From Tridacna crocea (lineage: Eukaryota > Mollusca > Bivalvia > Cardiida > Cardiidae), in the NCBI GenBank assembly GCA_943736015.1, contig OX031065.1, positions 47,966,992-48,030,991 on the forward strand: a stretch of 64,000 nucleotides of DNA, in the 5' to 3' direction. The notes under the pieces are model-generated. The model had not been told where the DNA came from, ran no database searches, and saw only the letters and a list, made by a program, of their open reading frames with translations. A program made the position numbers and the translations under genes. Position 1 is the stretch's first letter; the number at the start of each line of letters is the position of its first letter. This document shows, in pieces, positions 22,664 through 34,990 of this stretch.

Positions 22664-23984
22664 TGCCCACCTTCAACGGAGTGGGGGTATGTTGCTTTGC
22701 TAATGTCGGTCGAGCAGATGGTCGGTCGGTCGGTAGGTCCGTCGGTGGTAGACCGTACCTTCGATCAAAGGTCAAGGTCACAGTGACCGTCAACATGTTG
22801 ATACATACATGTAGACTAAACATTGGATTCGGATGATTCGGATGATAACTAGACACAGAATTGACTTAGGTTCGCCAAAGTTGGCACAGACATGCGTCTT
22901 GGAGTGTAGATGATCCCTATAGATGTTAAGGTGAATCGGTCAAAGGTCAAGGTCATAGTGACCGTGCTGATATATAGGCAAACTTTGTCTGGATGATAAC
23001 TAGACGCAGAAATGACATAGGTTCGTTAAATTGCCACAAACATGTGTCTTGGAGTGGAAATGACCCCTATTGATTTTAAAGTCAATCGGCCAAAGGTCAA
23101 CGTCACAGTGACCGTCAACATGTTGATATATAAACTAAATAGACTAAACCTTGTCCGGATAATAACAAGACACTGAATTGACGTAGGTTCTTGAAATTTG
23201 GTACAGACATACATCACGGAGTATAGATGGTTCCTGTTGATCGAGGTCAATCGGTCAGTTGTCAAGGTCACAGTGACAATCAACATGTTGATTTATATAC
23301 CAAACCTTGTCTGGATGATAACTAGACACACAATTGACCTAGATTAGTCAAATTGCGCACAGATATTTGTCTTGGGGTGCAAATGATTCCTTGATTGATT
23401 TTGGAGACAATCGGTCAAAGGTCAAGGGCAAGGTGACCGTCAACATGTTGATATATAGACCAAACCTTGTCCAGATGGTAACTAGACACAGAATTGACGT
23501 AGGTTCAATCGGTCAAAGGTCAAGGTCACAGTGACCGTCAACATGTTGATATATAGACCAAACCTTGTCCGGCTGATAACTAGACACAGAATTGACGTAG
23601 CTTCTCCAAAATTGTGATCAGATATTTATCTTGGATTGTAAATTATTCCAATTGATTTTTAGGTCAATCGATCAATTGTCAAGGTCACAGTGACCATCAA
23701 TATGTTGATATATGGACTAAACCGTGTCTGGATGATAACTAGCCACAGAATTGATCTAGGTTCGTCAAATTTGGCGCAGATATTTGTCTTGGAGTGTACA
23801 TGATCCCTATTGATTTTGTGGTCAATCGGTCGAAGATCAAGGTAAGAGTAGCCGTCAACATTTTGATGTATAGACCAAACCTTGTCCGGATGATGACTAG
23901 ACACAGAATTAACGTAGGTTCTTCAAATTCCTTTATCAATGTGGCAGTAGGGGGCATGACTGTTTTACAAAGAGACATCTTGTT
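22664..23984 (+). mobile_element. Helentron-like non-autonomous element (family D) with 8-unit array
   Basis: It starts ATGCCCACCTTCAACGGAGT, followed by GGTCGGTCGGTCGG. The body is a tandem array with the core AAAGGTCAAGGTCACAGTGA at about 22766, 22935, 23091, 23257, 23413, 23513, 23675 and 23832 (spacing about 160 bp, one unit about 100 bp), each usually followed by CGTCAACATGTTGATATAT. The 3' end has GGGGGCATGACTG, an AGACA half-hairpin and TCTTGTT. GGGGGCAT is the inverted counterpart of the 5' ATGCCCAC. Frames on either strand come from the array. Confidence 0.65.
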
Positions 23985-24149
23985 AGAATTAGAATTTTGT
24001 TGATCATGTAGTTTACAATTCTCTCTCCCTTAGTAAATAATTGGTATTTGATACACACTACAGTAGGCAATTGAATGTGACATACTGGATGTCCGTGTCG
24101 GGATAGAAGCTGTGCTGAGTCAGTGTTCACCGAACCTGTATAGATTATC

Positions 24150-24495
24150 AAAGTTATCTTGCCTGCCTTGATGACGATGGCTTTGTAAGTTTAAGGTCCC
24201 TCTGTGCTCTAGGCATATATGGTATGGACCACTAGAGAGAGAATCAGTGCAAGGAAATCCGGGCTCAAACCCCTAGCTCATCTTCAATTAGGCCTCCTTG
24301 GGTCTTTAACGTACCTAGTGTAAAGCAGCGTTAAACGCAAGGTTACACGCAAGGCTATCGATGGGTTCCAAACCAGTTCCCTTCTAGTTGGATGGAAAAT
24401 ACAAGGTTTCAGATAGGTCCTGGTTTGGCCGGGTATCAAACCTCAGGCATCAGGATTGAAGGTCCAGCATTTTATCACTGCACTATGTGTCTACC
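24150..24495 (-). mobile_element. tRNA-derived SINE, minus strand
   Basis: In reverse complement the high-coordinate end (about 24428-24490) reads TAGTGCAGTGATAAAATGCT, like an A box, then GAGGTTTGATACCCGG, like a B box. The body runs down to about 24150. No clear target duplication was found. Confidence 0.5.
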
Positions 24496-24510
24496 TTTCT
24501 TGCTTTTCTT

Positions 24511-24832
24511 GATTGATTGAATTTGCATTTATTTATCGTCCCCACTCGTCCCCACCAGTTGCCAATACCGGTATAGGCCACACCCCCAGAGGGCTGTTAG
24601 TATTCTTAAGCGGGGATAGTGCAGATACAGGAGGAAACCCATCTTAAGTTAAGCCTGATTCTTTGATGTGCTCGATGTATAGCACCGTCATACAGGACCT
24701 TGATTTAACGTTTCATCCACACTATTAGTAATTCTAGGTGGCCAGCAATGGGGGTCAACCCACACCCTTAAGGGACTCGAAACAACACGTTAACGAGTCC
24801 TACGCTCTACCTATTGAGCTATGCGGACTGGT
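24511..24832 (-). mobile_element. tRNA-derived SINE, minus strand
   Basis: The tRNA-like head, read in reverse from 24832, starts CCAGTCCGCATAGCTCAATA followed by GGTAGAGCG, a good A box. The B-box-like segment is TTTCGAGTCCC. The body shares TTTATTTATCGTC, AGGGCTGTTAGTATT and GCTCGATGTATAGCACCGTC with 24851-25025. TTCTTGCTT near both ends may be the target duplication. Confidence 0.65.
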
Positions 24833-24850
24833 CTGTTCTTGCTTGCCTTC

Positions 24851-25025
24851 ATTGATTGAATTTGCCTTTATTTATCGTCGCCACCGGTACCACACTCCCT
24901 AAAGGCTGTTAGTATTGTCACGGGAGATAGTGCATATACAGGACGAAACCAGTCCCAAGTTTCATCTGGTTCTTTAATGGGCTCGATGTATAGCACCGTC
25001 ACACGGGACTCCGGTTTACAGTTTA
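24851..25025 (-). mobile_element. Headless partial copy of the preceding SINE
   Basis: It aligns with the body of 24511-24730 (ATTGATTGAATTTGCCTTTA, AAAGGCTGTTAGTATTG, TCGATGTATAGCACCGTCAC) but lacks the tRNA-like region, as expected for 5' truncation on the minus strand. Confidence 0.55.
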
Positions 25026-25490
25026 GCATCTACAATTATTAAGCAATCAGCACCTAGCTACGTAAAAATATATATGACCATAAGATCTCAGATGTCTTTG
25101 ATAATGGGTCTAACTGGACCAGAAGGACTAGAGATATTTACAATTGAATTAAAAAAAAAATGCTATATTTGACTTTGTTTAAACTCTAGCATCTACAATT
25201 ATCAACCAATCAGCATTAAACTTTGCCAAAATATATATGACCATAAGATCCCGGATGAGTTTGATCATGGGTCTAATCCGACCAAAACAACTGAGTTATT
25301 TGCCCTTGAAGTAGATGAATTGCTGTATTTGACTTTGTTTACTCTCTAGCATCTACAACTTTTACCCAGCCAGTACCAAACTTGTTCTAAGTATATATAA
25401 CCATAAAAATTGAAATGAGTTTGATAATGGGTAATCTGACCTGAACAATTGGAATTATTTTCACTTGAAATAGAGAGTTTTTTATAATAG
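25026..25490. repeat. Degenerate tandem array, 3 units of about 155 bp
   Basis: CTCTAGCATCTACAA and ATATATATGACCATAAGATC-like blocks recur at about 25030, 25185 and 25345. Each unit also has TTTGATAATGGGTCTAA or a close form. It is probably the internal array of a Helentron-like element without recognisable ends. Confidence 0.55.
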
Positions 25491-26174
25491 TTCTTTGTCC
25501 TGAACATCACTTTTTCATGTCCAGTCCGATTGACTTGAATCTTGGCATTTGTGTTTGTTTCAATAATAATGAGTGCACTGCGAAAGTACCATAACTCTAC
25601 CTTATACTGTGTATGAGTTAATTCCCTCTGACCGTCATTTTAACAGCATTTTCTGCTTGTCCGGAATATAACTTCGTCATCTTTTGTCTGAACATCTTAA
25701 AATTTGGTATGCATGATTGTTAAGAAATCACGAAGTGCAGTACACAAGAACAATAACTCTGCTTAGCGCAAATTTTGAGTTATTCACCCTTTGATATTCA
25801 CTTTAGTGGTATTTCTTGCTTGTCTGGAGCAAAATTTCGTCATTTTAAGTAGGAATGACTTGTAATATTTGAATGTTTTCCTTATTTGCCTTTGGAAGTG
25901 CAGTATGCAAAAACTGTAGTTCTACCTCATGCTGTCTTTGAGTTATTTCCCTTTGATTGTCATTTTAACCGCATTTAGTGCTTGTCCAGAATATAACTTT
26001 GTCATTTCAAGCCAAGAACAACTTCAAACTTGGTATGCATGTTTGTTGAATATTACGGAGTGTACAAGAACAAAAACTCCACATTGCACGGATTTTGAGT
26101 AATTCCACTTTGATCTTCATTTTTAAAGTACTTGTATTTCTTTCTTGTTCGGAACGGAACTTTGTCACCTTAAG
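25491..26174. repeat. Degenerate tandem array, about 4 units of 160-180 bp
   Basis: Units share CTTGTCCGGAATATAACTTC, GTCATTTTAA and GAACAATAACTCTGC-like stretches. The wording resembles the family C arrays (TTTTTGTCCGGAGCATA), so it may be a distant relative. It abuts the Gypsy fossil at 26175. Confidence 0.5.
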
Positions 26175-28410
26175 TCAAATTGACTTGAGACTTATTATGG
26201 CCTCGACCTTAGCTGGGTCAGGCTTCAGCCCTTTGTCGGTTATCACGTGACCAAAGAATGACACTTCTGAAACACCTATGATACATATGTCTGCGTTAAA
26301 TTTTATACCCTTTTCCCGCGCACGTTTCAAAGCATTTTGCAAGTTTTCGTCGTTTTCTTTTCGCGTTCTGCCGAAAATAAGAATATCGTCCACTATCGCC
26401 GTAATGCCTGAGAGCCCTTCAAAAATCTCATGGACTTTGCGAAGAAAGATATCTCCCGATGATTTGATGCCAAACGGTAGCCTCAAATACCTGTATCTAC
26501 AAAATGGGGTTGAGAATGTTGTCAGCAATGACGATTCTCTGTCTAGCTTAATACTCCAGTAGGCATGTGTGATATCTAATATACTGAGGTATGTTGCACC
26601 TGCAAGCTCAGACGTAACGTCATCTAAAGTTGGCATTGGCTGGTGAGGTCTGCGAATAGCCTCATTTAACCCTTTAGGATCTAAGCAAATTCTTAACTTT
26701 CTACTTTCTGGTTTTTCGACAACGACTATCGAGTTGACCCAGTCAGTGGGTTTATCGACTTTTACTATGATCTCGTCTTTTTTCCATCTGATCAAGTTCG
26801 GACTTGAGTCGCGATTTTAAAACTTCGGGTATCCTACGAGGTGCACAAACTATAGGGATTGCATCGTCTTTTAAATGTAAGTGACATGTACCTGGTATTA
26901 CTCCTATCCCATTGAACAAATCACAATATTCAGTGGTAATAGATTTCTTGCAAAGATCTTTTTGTTGTGACTGCAGTGATGACTCGACACGACAAGTGAG
27001 CTTTAGAAGACCTAAGTCAATGGATGACTTTAATCCTATGATAGCTGGGTCATTGCTATCCACAACATAAAATGTTGTCTTAACTGATTTGGCTTTAAAA
27101 GAGCAGGATACAGTTATCTGTCCGATGACCTTTACGGCATCGCCCGAGTACGAGGTGAGTTTGCAATCTGGGGCCTCTAGCGGGGTTTGAACATTTAATT
27201 TGTCTAAGACTTTACAGGAAATGATATTCACTTCACTGCCTGTGTCGATCTTAAATTGTACAGGGATTTTCTTACGACCTAGGGCAAGGGACACAAATGC
27301 ACGGTCTGGAGAATGTGAAAAAGTGCTTACCCTACCCTTATCGATAACGTCAATAAAATGCTCTTTATGTCCATCATATGAAAAACTGGTGTCACAGCCT
27401 TTGGCACCATAATAGCCACTGTTCTCTTCGGCTGTGTCAATGTCGAGCACTGCTTTTGACCTACACATTAATTGAAAATGATTAAGCTTGTGACAATGTC
27501 TACATGTCTTTCCGTATGCTGTACACAATTTTTTGTTCTTCCCATGTACTTTTCCGCAGTTCCCGCATTGGTTGTTTTGGGTGGAGGGCTTCGTCGTCTG
27601 CTTTCTGGATCCCCGATTGTAGTTCGATTGTTGTTTCTGGCTCCCGATAGCGTCAACGGGCTGTTTATCAGTGTCGACCATGCTCATCGTGGCCATTTGT
27701 TGCCTACAGTACTCGTAATTTTGCGCAATTTGAATTGCTTTATCCAACGTTAACTTTTCACCTTCGTTGATCAATGAGTTTTTCACGAATTTGTGAACAG
27801 CTTGTACCAAAAAGAATTCTGTCCCTTATCATTTCGTTTTCCTTGTCTGCGTACCTGCAGTCTCTGGCTCGTAACCTAAGCCTAGTCACAAATTTGTCTA
27901 TCGAATCGTTTCTTATCGTTTCCTTGCACTTCATTATTGAATCGAAAACGAACAAACACAGGATTGTGTTTTGGTTGCACGTGACTTTTAAATCCGTCAT
28001 AGTATGTTTTGAGTATTTTGGCCTCGTCTCCTTCGAGAGACCAAGACTGACATATGTCACTGCCTTTATCGTCAACCCAACTTAACAAGTATGCAACCTT
28101 CTCCTCTTCTTCCTTCGATTTTGGTGGACCTTGAAATATGAGTTCCACGTGCCTGTGAAACTTTTCCCATGCTTCTGGAAGATTCGAACTGTCCCAGTCC
28201 ATCATGGGCGGTATGGACACTGGAGAAGTATTCAGGCATGCGCAGTAAAACATATACAGGTACAATACAATATACTTCAATATTGTAGTAACATTTCGTA
28301 AAGTTTTTTTATTAATACAGTTAATGTAATCAATATCATGTAGCAAAGAATTATTGAATTTCCAAAAGCCTTTTCCGTGTTTAATTTCAGTAAATTGTAG
28401 TTCAATCAAA
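26175..28410 (-). mobile_element. Fossil Ty3/Gypsy element: gag, protease and RT
   Basis: Read on the minus strand, parts occur in order. A gag-like region (about 28200-27770, with WDSSNLPEAWEKFHRHV) is followed by a nucleocapsid zinc knuckle CRHCHKLNHFQLMC near 27510-27470. Then come an aspartic protease with FKIDTGSEVNIIS near 27240 and a reverse transcriptase (26795-26175) with KLRICLDPKGLNEAI, LRLPFGIKSSGDIF and the catalytic-type VDDILIFG. RNase H and integrase are not present, and LTRs were not identified on either side. The element is broken, with at least two or three interruptions plus the 3' loss. Family assignment is secure from RT and protease motifs; the clade is not. Confidence 0.85.
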
Positions 28411-28884
28411 ATAATTGAACATTGACCATGAGTGTGTAAGTGATGGTGATACCAACGTGGACATGCCGACAGAACAAGCTACGATGGGTGATCGCGAAAG
28501 TGAAGCAAGGAAGGAGGAAACAAATACATTTAACTTCTATTAATTTGACACTTGTGAAAACTGAGGAAATATAAAATGGGACAATTGTGTCACTGAAAGA
28601 AGTGCCTCTAAAGGATATTCAAATAACTTGACTGAATATGATATTACTGAAAACTCTAGTTAAATACATGACTTGAACTCTAGGTAAAATCAATACGCAT
28701 TTAATTCTCTTTAAGTGAGCGACAGGTTGTGATAAATTTATATTTTCCTGAGTAGTTAAATTGTTGTTTTATTGTGGCATTATTATAAGGCATTTGTTAT
28801 TGACTGTTTGAAATCACGGTCTGTTATTTATTTTTATTTATTTATTTATTGTGTCTAAAGTACATGTATTTATATGTCACGAAA
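28411..28884. other. No gene; contains (TTTA)n
   Basis: AT-rich flank of the Gypsy fossil, with a TTTA-type simple repeat at about 28825-28851. Confidence 0.5.
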
Positions 28885-29225
28885 AAAAGGGGAGTTATGT
28901 TGAAATCTCCTCAGTGGGGAGTGTAGAGTAGATTGCAATATTTCTTGACTGGGAATATTTCTTGTGCTGTTATGTCAGTTTACTGTTCTTGCGATTTTCA
29001 TGTGATTTACGCTGGCAGGGTCCCAGTAGTATTTCATGTCATTACAACGGCACTCATTGATGGTATATAAACAAACCAGTGTTTTTCAGTTGGTCTGAAG
29101 ACTTCTCGAGTCCTTTAGCGATTAAAGTCTAAAACGGATATTTAGTAAGAGAAGAACGTGACTGAAAATCTTTTTTTACTTTTCTTTCGAAATATCAGTA
29201 TTTATTGTGGATTATTAAAATCATC
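28885..29225 (+). mobile_element. Possible LTR or 3' end of an LTR-element fossil
   Basis: A purine tract (AAAAAAAGGGGAG, about 28884-28895) is followed by TGTTGAAATCTCCTCAGTGG and, about 165 bp on, TATATAAAC and TCTGAAGACTTCTCGAGTCC. Purine tract, TG start, TATA box and downstream leader match LTR layout. No second copy is seen, so this is tentative. Confidence 0.3.
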
Positions 29226-29860
29226 AACTTGTTCCATTCTTCATGTGCCTTTCCTTGTAGTTAATCATTCTCTATATAAAAGGATCTCTCAATATAAATA
29301 ATTAATGTGGTGGTTTAAAAATGTTAAAAGTTTGAACAGTTAAAAACTCTACCACAACATGTTTCGACTGTCCGAAAAGAAAGGCCAACTAAGTTCGTGC
29401 TACCACTTTTCAGTATTTTAAGATTTCTACTAATTTGCTCCAATAATAACTTTGATGTACATGTAATGTAAAAAGCTGACCCTTTGTGAGCCGATCAGTC
29501 AGATTCTTATCTTCAAGCATTAACCTTAAAACACTCATATCACCAATCGATTTTAAGTGATTAGAGCTTCCTACTTTTAAGTGATATGTAGATTTAACAA
29601 AGTTCAAATCCTAACACACAAACAAACAAAAAAATAACTGCAGGTAGAGTGATGACTACAAAATGGATTTTAAAAGTAAGGACTGTGTGGTTAAGGGTTA
29701 AAACACTACATAGCTTCAACAGTGTGCCTACTTATCGGGATTAAAACAATGTTGGATAGATAATCCAATAAGAGTGATATCAATTAAAAGTATCTGAATA
29801 GCCTGCTATACTATGGTAGTAGAATTTTCAAGTGAAAACTATGTATAAATATTTTTGATA
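29226..29860. other. No gene; MITE end fragment at 29660-29701
   Basis: GACTGTGTGGTTAAGGGTTAA at about 29680-29701 is the right terminus of a family A MITE without a recognisable remainder. Otherwise nothing is identified. Confidence 0.45.
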
Positions 29861-29861
29861 T

Positions 29862-30870
29862 TGAGCTGGTGGTTGAGCTGCAATGTCGAGCTGGCTCAAC
29901 AGACATTGATTGAATCATATATATAAGTATTTTTACTGTTGAGCTGGCGGTGGAGCTGGAATGTCGAGCTGGCTAAACGGACTTTGATTTTGACATATAT
30001 ATTTATTTTTACTGTTAAGCTGGCGGTTGAGCTGGAATGTCGAACTGGCTCAACGGACATTGATCGAAACATATGTATAAGAAATTTTACTGTTTAGCTG
30101 GCGGTTGCGATGGAATGTCGAGGTGGCTCAACGGACATTGATTGAAACATATGTATAGGTATTTTTGCTGTTAAGCTAGTGGTTGAGCTGTCTCTACGGA
30201 CATTGATTGAATCATACATGTTTGTATAAGTATTTTTACTGTTGAGCTGGCGGTGGAGCTGGAATGTCGAGCTGGCTAAACGGACTTTGATTTTGACATA
30301 TATATTTATTTTTACTGTTAAGCTGGCGGTTGAGCTGGAATGTCGAACTGGCTCAACGGACATTGATCGAAACATATGTATAAGAAATTTTACTGTTTAG
30401 CTGGCGGTTGCGATGGAATGTCGAGGTGGCTCAACGGACATTGATTGAAACATATGTATAGGTATTTTTGCTGTTAAGCTAGTGGTTGAGCTGTCTCTAC
30501 GGACATTGATTGAATCATACATGTATGTATAAGTATTTTTACTGTTGAGCTGGCGGTTGAGCTGGAATGTCGAGCTGGCTCAACGGACTTTGATTATGAC
30601 ATATGTATTTTTACTGCTGAGCTGGCCGTTGAGCTGGAATGTCGAGCTGGCTCAACGGACATTGATCGAAACATATGTATAAGTATTTTTACTGTTTGGC
30701 TGGCGTTTGAGATGGAATGTCGAGCTGGCTCAACGGACTTTGATTTTGACATGTACATATGTATTTTTGTTATTTAGATGGCCGTTGAGCTGGAATGTTG
30801 AGCTGGCTTAACAAGGCTTGTATTGAGCTGAATGTCGATTACTGAGCGTTGAGCCAACTTCACGGACCCT
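29862..30870. repeat. GAGCTGG minisatellite with 302-bp higher-order repeat
   Basis: The monomer is about 70-80 bp around TTGAGCTGGAATGTCGAGCT plus GGCTCAACGGACATTGATTG, with a spacer ending TATTTTTACTG. Four monomers form a higher-order unit repeated almost exactly at 29941-30242 and 30243-30544, including the same deviant monomer (GTTGAGCTGTCTCTACGG). The array then continues with single monomers that become divergent towards 30870. Short frames of repeated SVEP-like peptide on the minus strand are a consequence of the array. Confidence 0.85.
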
Positions 30871-32125
30871 GTATTGAAAACCTTTCAAATTTGGCTGGAT
30901 TCCAAACTATTGTTTTTGAGAAATTGTACATCAACTTCTATTACTATAACTAATTTGCCATGCCTACTTATACCGTCCTACTGGGTTCAAGCTCTGTGAC
31001 AAAAACATCCCGGGCTGCCCCTCAATTTTTTCCCTCCTGTTTGCATGAAGAGTAAGGCATTTGAAATCATGGTATGAAAATGAGTATCACATTTTTTCTT
31101 GACTTTTTTTTTTCAATCTACCATCAAAATAATCCATCAGCTAAGCCTCATATAATCGGCAGTGATTCAAATCAGCACTTAATTCATATCTCCACCAGAT
31201 GACAAACCAATGGATCCTCAAGTTTTAGAACATTTTCTGATGTCATATTAAATTCAGCTTTAGTTAAAAAAATTATCTGTGAAAAGAAGCAAAACCTTGC
31301 AAGAAGACTTGGGTGTCACTGAAATATCTTCGTGCAGATTTGTTTTTGTTGTAATCTATTCCTAGGTCAAAGCAAAGGATTTTTTCTTGAGATCCTGTTT
31401 AAAACCCTGATTGCGCTGCCAGTCATGTGGGAGTATCCTTGAGAAAGGCACACCATAGCCACAGGCTAGTACTAGTTGAAAACATTATCCTGAAGTAAGG
31501 ATGTTAATAACATTACGTATAAGCTAAATTGCGATGGAAAGTAACATAAAAGTCCATTCAAACAATTAATTACAAAGATTCAGATCTATAAACCTAAATT
31601 TCTGAAAATTGTTAATCTTTCCTAGATCCATCTCCTTTTCTCCATGCATGTAAACCGTTTGTTGCTTAAACACACATACGACTCGAAATACCTCTTACAA
31701 ACAACTTTGAAGTCATTCAGTGAAAAGAATTCATAATTTTGGAATTGATTAATATGCTGATTGGAATATCATTATAATTGATTAATTGATGAATTGATTT
31801 CTAGAGAATTCAAAGTTATATTAGGTGTTATGTTGTTGTATTTCTCATTAAAATGAATACACGTTTGTAGATGCTTCCTTCTGGGGAAAAATACATAGCA
31901 TTGTCTTCTGATAGACTTTTTTGAAAGTAAAACCATTTTATCTGTGATATTTAGGCTATTTTACGAAAAAGGTAAGTTTGAGCAAGGTTTTGTTGCTAAA
32001 TTGTTGATAAAATGATTTTCCGATTTTATCTTATGCATTAACATATCAGCATCATTATTAGTAATAATAATAGAAGTAGTAGTATAATAGTAGTCATATT
32101 AGTAATAGGTTTTATTGCATTAGTT
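30871..32125. other. No recognisable feature
   Basis: AT-rich, no domain or terminal repeat recognised. A degenerate AAT/AGT-rich stretch lies at about 32050-32105. Confidence 0.4.
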
Positions 32126-32302
32126 TGCTTACGATAATTGTGGGTAAAGGAGAAATGGCTGGCTACAAGCATACTCTCCTTTTTCCACAATGTGTCGTAC
32201 CCTGGCAAAGAATTTCGGTTTATTGTATGATTTTGGAGATTGATGTCTGCACCAGCCTTGAATGTGAAAGGGTCCAGAAATCGTAATTTAGTAAAGGGTT
32301 AA
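32126..32302. mobile_element. Family A MITE, old copy
   Basis: GTGGGTAAAGGAGAAATGGC and CTCCTTTTTCCACAATGTG remain of the palindrome. The right end is TTTAGTAAAGGGTTAA. The left terminus is lost. Confidence 0.5.
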
Positions 32303-32865
32303 CTAGAAACCTGCTGCTTGCGATATTTATAATGTACAGTAGCACTGGTATATAATGTTACCACCTGCATCGGAATTATGCAATGTTATTCAGTAGCCAT
32401 ATAAGTCATATTTTTAATCTCAGACAGCTTCTAAGTAGTAAATTTAATCATCTTGCCTGTATTGTTACAGTTTTTTTTAAAGCATGCATACTGTTTGAAA
32501 GTGTGCTTAACTGGAAACCGAATTGTGCCACTTTAAAAATCTATTTTCGTGGTATATCAAATCCCTCCACTACTGTTTATCACACTGATTGGATTATCTT
32601 TCCAATACTAGGATCCTGCGTGGATAAGTAGAAAACTCTGCTGGTTGTGACATTTGGAGAAACTCTTAATCCCTGTAACTTACATGTATGATATGACCGA
32701 TCTGTTAATTGGTATATCACTGATTGCATTATAGTGTCAATTGTTTGAAACATGCTAAGTCGGTGTACTGTTTAAATGATGGAAGTGTGCTCGACTAGAA
32801 ACCAAACTGCGCCACTTAAAAGATCTCCCAGCTCTGTTATCATTGAGACGACAAGTACATGTATG
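32303..32865. repeat. Weak direct repeats, otherwise nothing
   Basis: GGAAACCGAATTGTGCCACTT (about 32513) and AGAAACCAAACTGCGCCACTT (about 32798) indicate an old local duplication about 285 bp apart. No gene is seen. Confidence 0.35.
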
Positions 32866-33094
32866 TTAACTCTTTACCACATGAGAAGATTTTAGACTGG
32901 CCCAAATTGAAAGTATTTGCAGTCGTCAAAATAAAAGTGACAGAACAATTGAAATTTGGGTTGAAAAGGGTAGAATACATTGAGGGGAAAGGAGAAAATG
33001 CTGGTTACCAGCATTTTCTCCTTTTCCCACAATGTTTTCAAAAGGCTGCTTTCTCAGGGGTCGTTAAAAGTCGGGATTGTGTGGTAATGGGTAA
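32866..33094. mobile_element. Family A MITE, well preserved
   Basis: TTAACTCTTTACCACATG to TTGTGTGGTAATGGGTAAA; 229 bp. The central palindrome starts GGGGAAAGGAGAAAATGCTG and is almost perfect. It is one of the closest copies to 7035-7262. Confidence 0.8.
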
Positions 33095-33174
33095 ATACAC
33101 AGCATGCTTGACGAAAATTTACTCTCCTTAATTGAATATTTGATTCAGTCATTCTCTGAGTTCGTTTTAAAGAC

Positions 33175-34955
33175 TTGTAATGATGGCCCTGTATCGCTCC
33201 ACTGGCTAGTAAGTCAAAACACTACAAGCCAAACATTACAATACTTGGCCAATTAGTTTTTAACTAGAAGGCATACAAAATTTTCTTCTATAAAATCCTA
33301 TGAGAAAATTATGAACCCAGGAAAATGCCTGTTTTGGCTACAATTAATTGAATCCTGGTTTAGGTCCACAAGATACAGCCCCATGCCAAATAAAACAGGT
33401 CTAGAATGTGTGTTTATAAACAAGAAGATTTTCAAAGTTTGCTCAATAAAAGATCATGTAAAACTTGAGACAGGTTAGCCCTAGGTCTTTTGGTTAGTCA
33501 CAAGAAAATTTATCAAGTTTTTAAGTATTAAAGCCCATGTGACCCCTGGAGTAGGGCCGAAAATGACCCACAAGGTTACAATTTGGGTCTTCTTGGTAGA
33601 GGCACACTAGATAAAGGTATAACATGCAAAATTTGGTAGCCCTAGGCTTTATGGCTACATACGAGTATATTTTCAAAGTTTCCCTACATAAGCCTAATGT
33701 AAAAATTGTGACCCCAGGGCGGGGACAAATTTTACCCCAGGGCTATAATTTGGACGTCCTTGGTAGACATCAACTAGATAAAGCTACAATATGCAAACTT
33801 TGGTAGCCCTAGGCCTTATGACTAGGTGCGAGAAGATTTTGAAAGTTTTCCCTACATAAGCCCATGTAAAACTTGTGACCCCCCCCGGGACAGGGACAAC
33901 TTTGACCCCGGGGCTATAATTTGGACACCCTTGGTAGGCAACCACTACATAAAGCCACATGCCAAATTTGGTAGCCCTAGGCCCGATAGTTACATAGAAG
34001 AGGAATTTTAAAGTTTACCCTATATAAGCCCATTTAAAACTTGTAACCCCAGGGGCAGGGTCAATTTTGACCCCAGGGCTATAATTTGCACACCCTTGGT
34101 AAAAGTCAACCAGAAAAAGCTACATGCTAAATTTGGTACCCATAGGCCTCATGGCTAGGTCGAAGAAGAATTTTATAGTTCTCCCCATATAAGCCCATGT
34201 AAAACTTGTGACCCCCCAGGGCCAGGCCAATTTTGACCCCAGGGCTATAAATTGAAGAAACTTGGTAGAGGTCCACTAGATAAAGCTACATGCCAAATTT
34301 GGTAGCCCTAGGCCTTACAGTTTCGGAAAAGAAGATGTTCAAAGATTTTCAAAATTTTTCAGTGTTGTTGCCATGGCAACCAGAGTTTTTGAAGGAATCA
34401 ATTTTTTTCAAGAAATTCTAAAGAGGACCATGGCAGGATTATTTCTGTAGAGGTCCACTAGATGGAGCAACATGCCATATTTGGTAGCCCTAGGTTCTAT
34501 TGCTAAGTAGATGAAGGATTTTAAAGTTCTCCCTATATAAGCCCATATAAAACTTGTGACTCCCCCGGGGCGGGGCCAATTTTGACCCCAGGGCTATAAT
34601 TTGAAGAAACTTGGTAGAGGTCCACTAGATAAAGCTACATGCCAAATTTGGTAGCCCTAGGCCTTACGGTTTCGGAAAAGAAGATGTTCAAAGATTTTCA
34701 AAATTTTTCAGTGTTGTTGCCATGGCAACCAGAGTTTTTGAAGGAATCAATTTTTTTCAAGAAATTCTAAAGAGGACCATGGCAGGATTATTTCTGTAAA
34801 GTTTCATCAAAATTTGATGGGTAGTTTCAGAAAAGAAGATGTTTGAAATAAACCTTAACGCACGCACGAACAGACGGATGCACGGACGAACAGACGTACG
34901 ACGGACGCTGGGCCATGACATAAGCCCGCTGGCCTACGGCCAGTGGAGCTAAAAA
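33175..34955 (-). mobile_element. Helentron-like non-autonomous element (family B2, CCACTGG ends)
   Basis: Minus orientation. The 5' end is at 34955: TTTTTAGCTCCACTGGCC, then a hairpin-rich stretch and TCCGTCGTACGTCTGTTCG-like repeats. The body is a degenerate array of about 165-180 bp units (33330-34800) with AAACTTGTGACCCC, GGGCTATAATTTG, CCACTAGATAAAGCTACATG and TTGGTAGCCCTAGGCC. Two long blocks (about 34255-34440 and 34600-34790) are nearly identical, indicating recent internal duplication. The 3' end (33175-33210) reads, in reverse, CCAGTGGAGCGATACAGGGC plus a damaged hairpin half. Confidence 0.65.
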
Positions 34956-34990
34956 CTAACAGGTTGTTATTCATAACGTACAGGGTGACG

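Noticed and set aside
22560-24003. Many frames with VTVTLTFDRLT-like peptides
   Set aside because: They translate the GTCAAGGTCACAGTGAC array on the minus strand in different frames and end at each unit.
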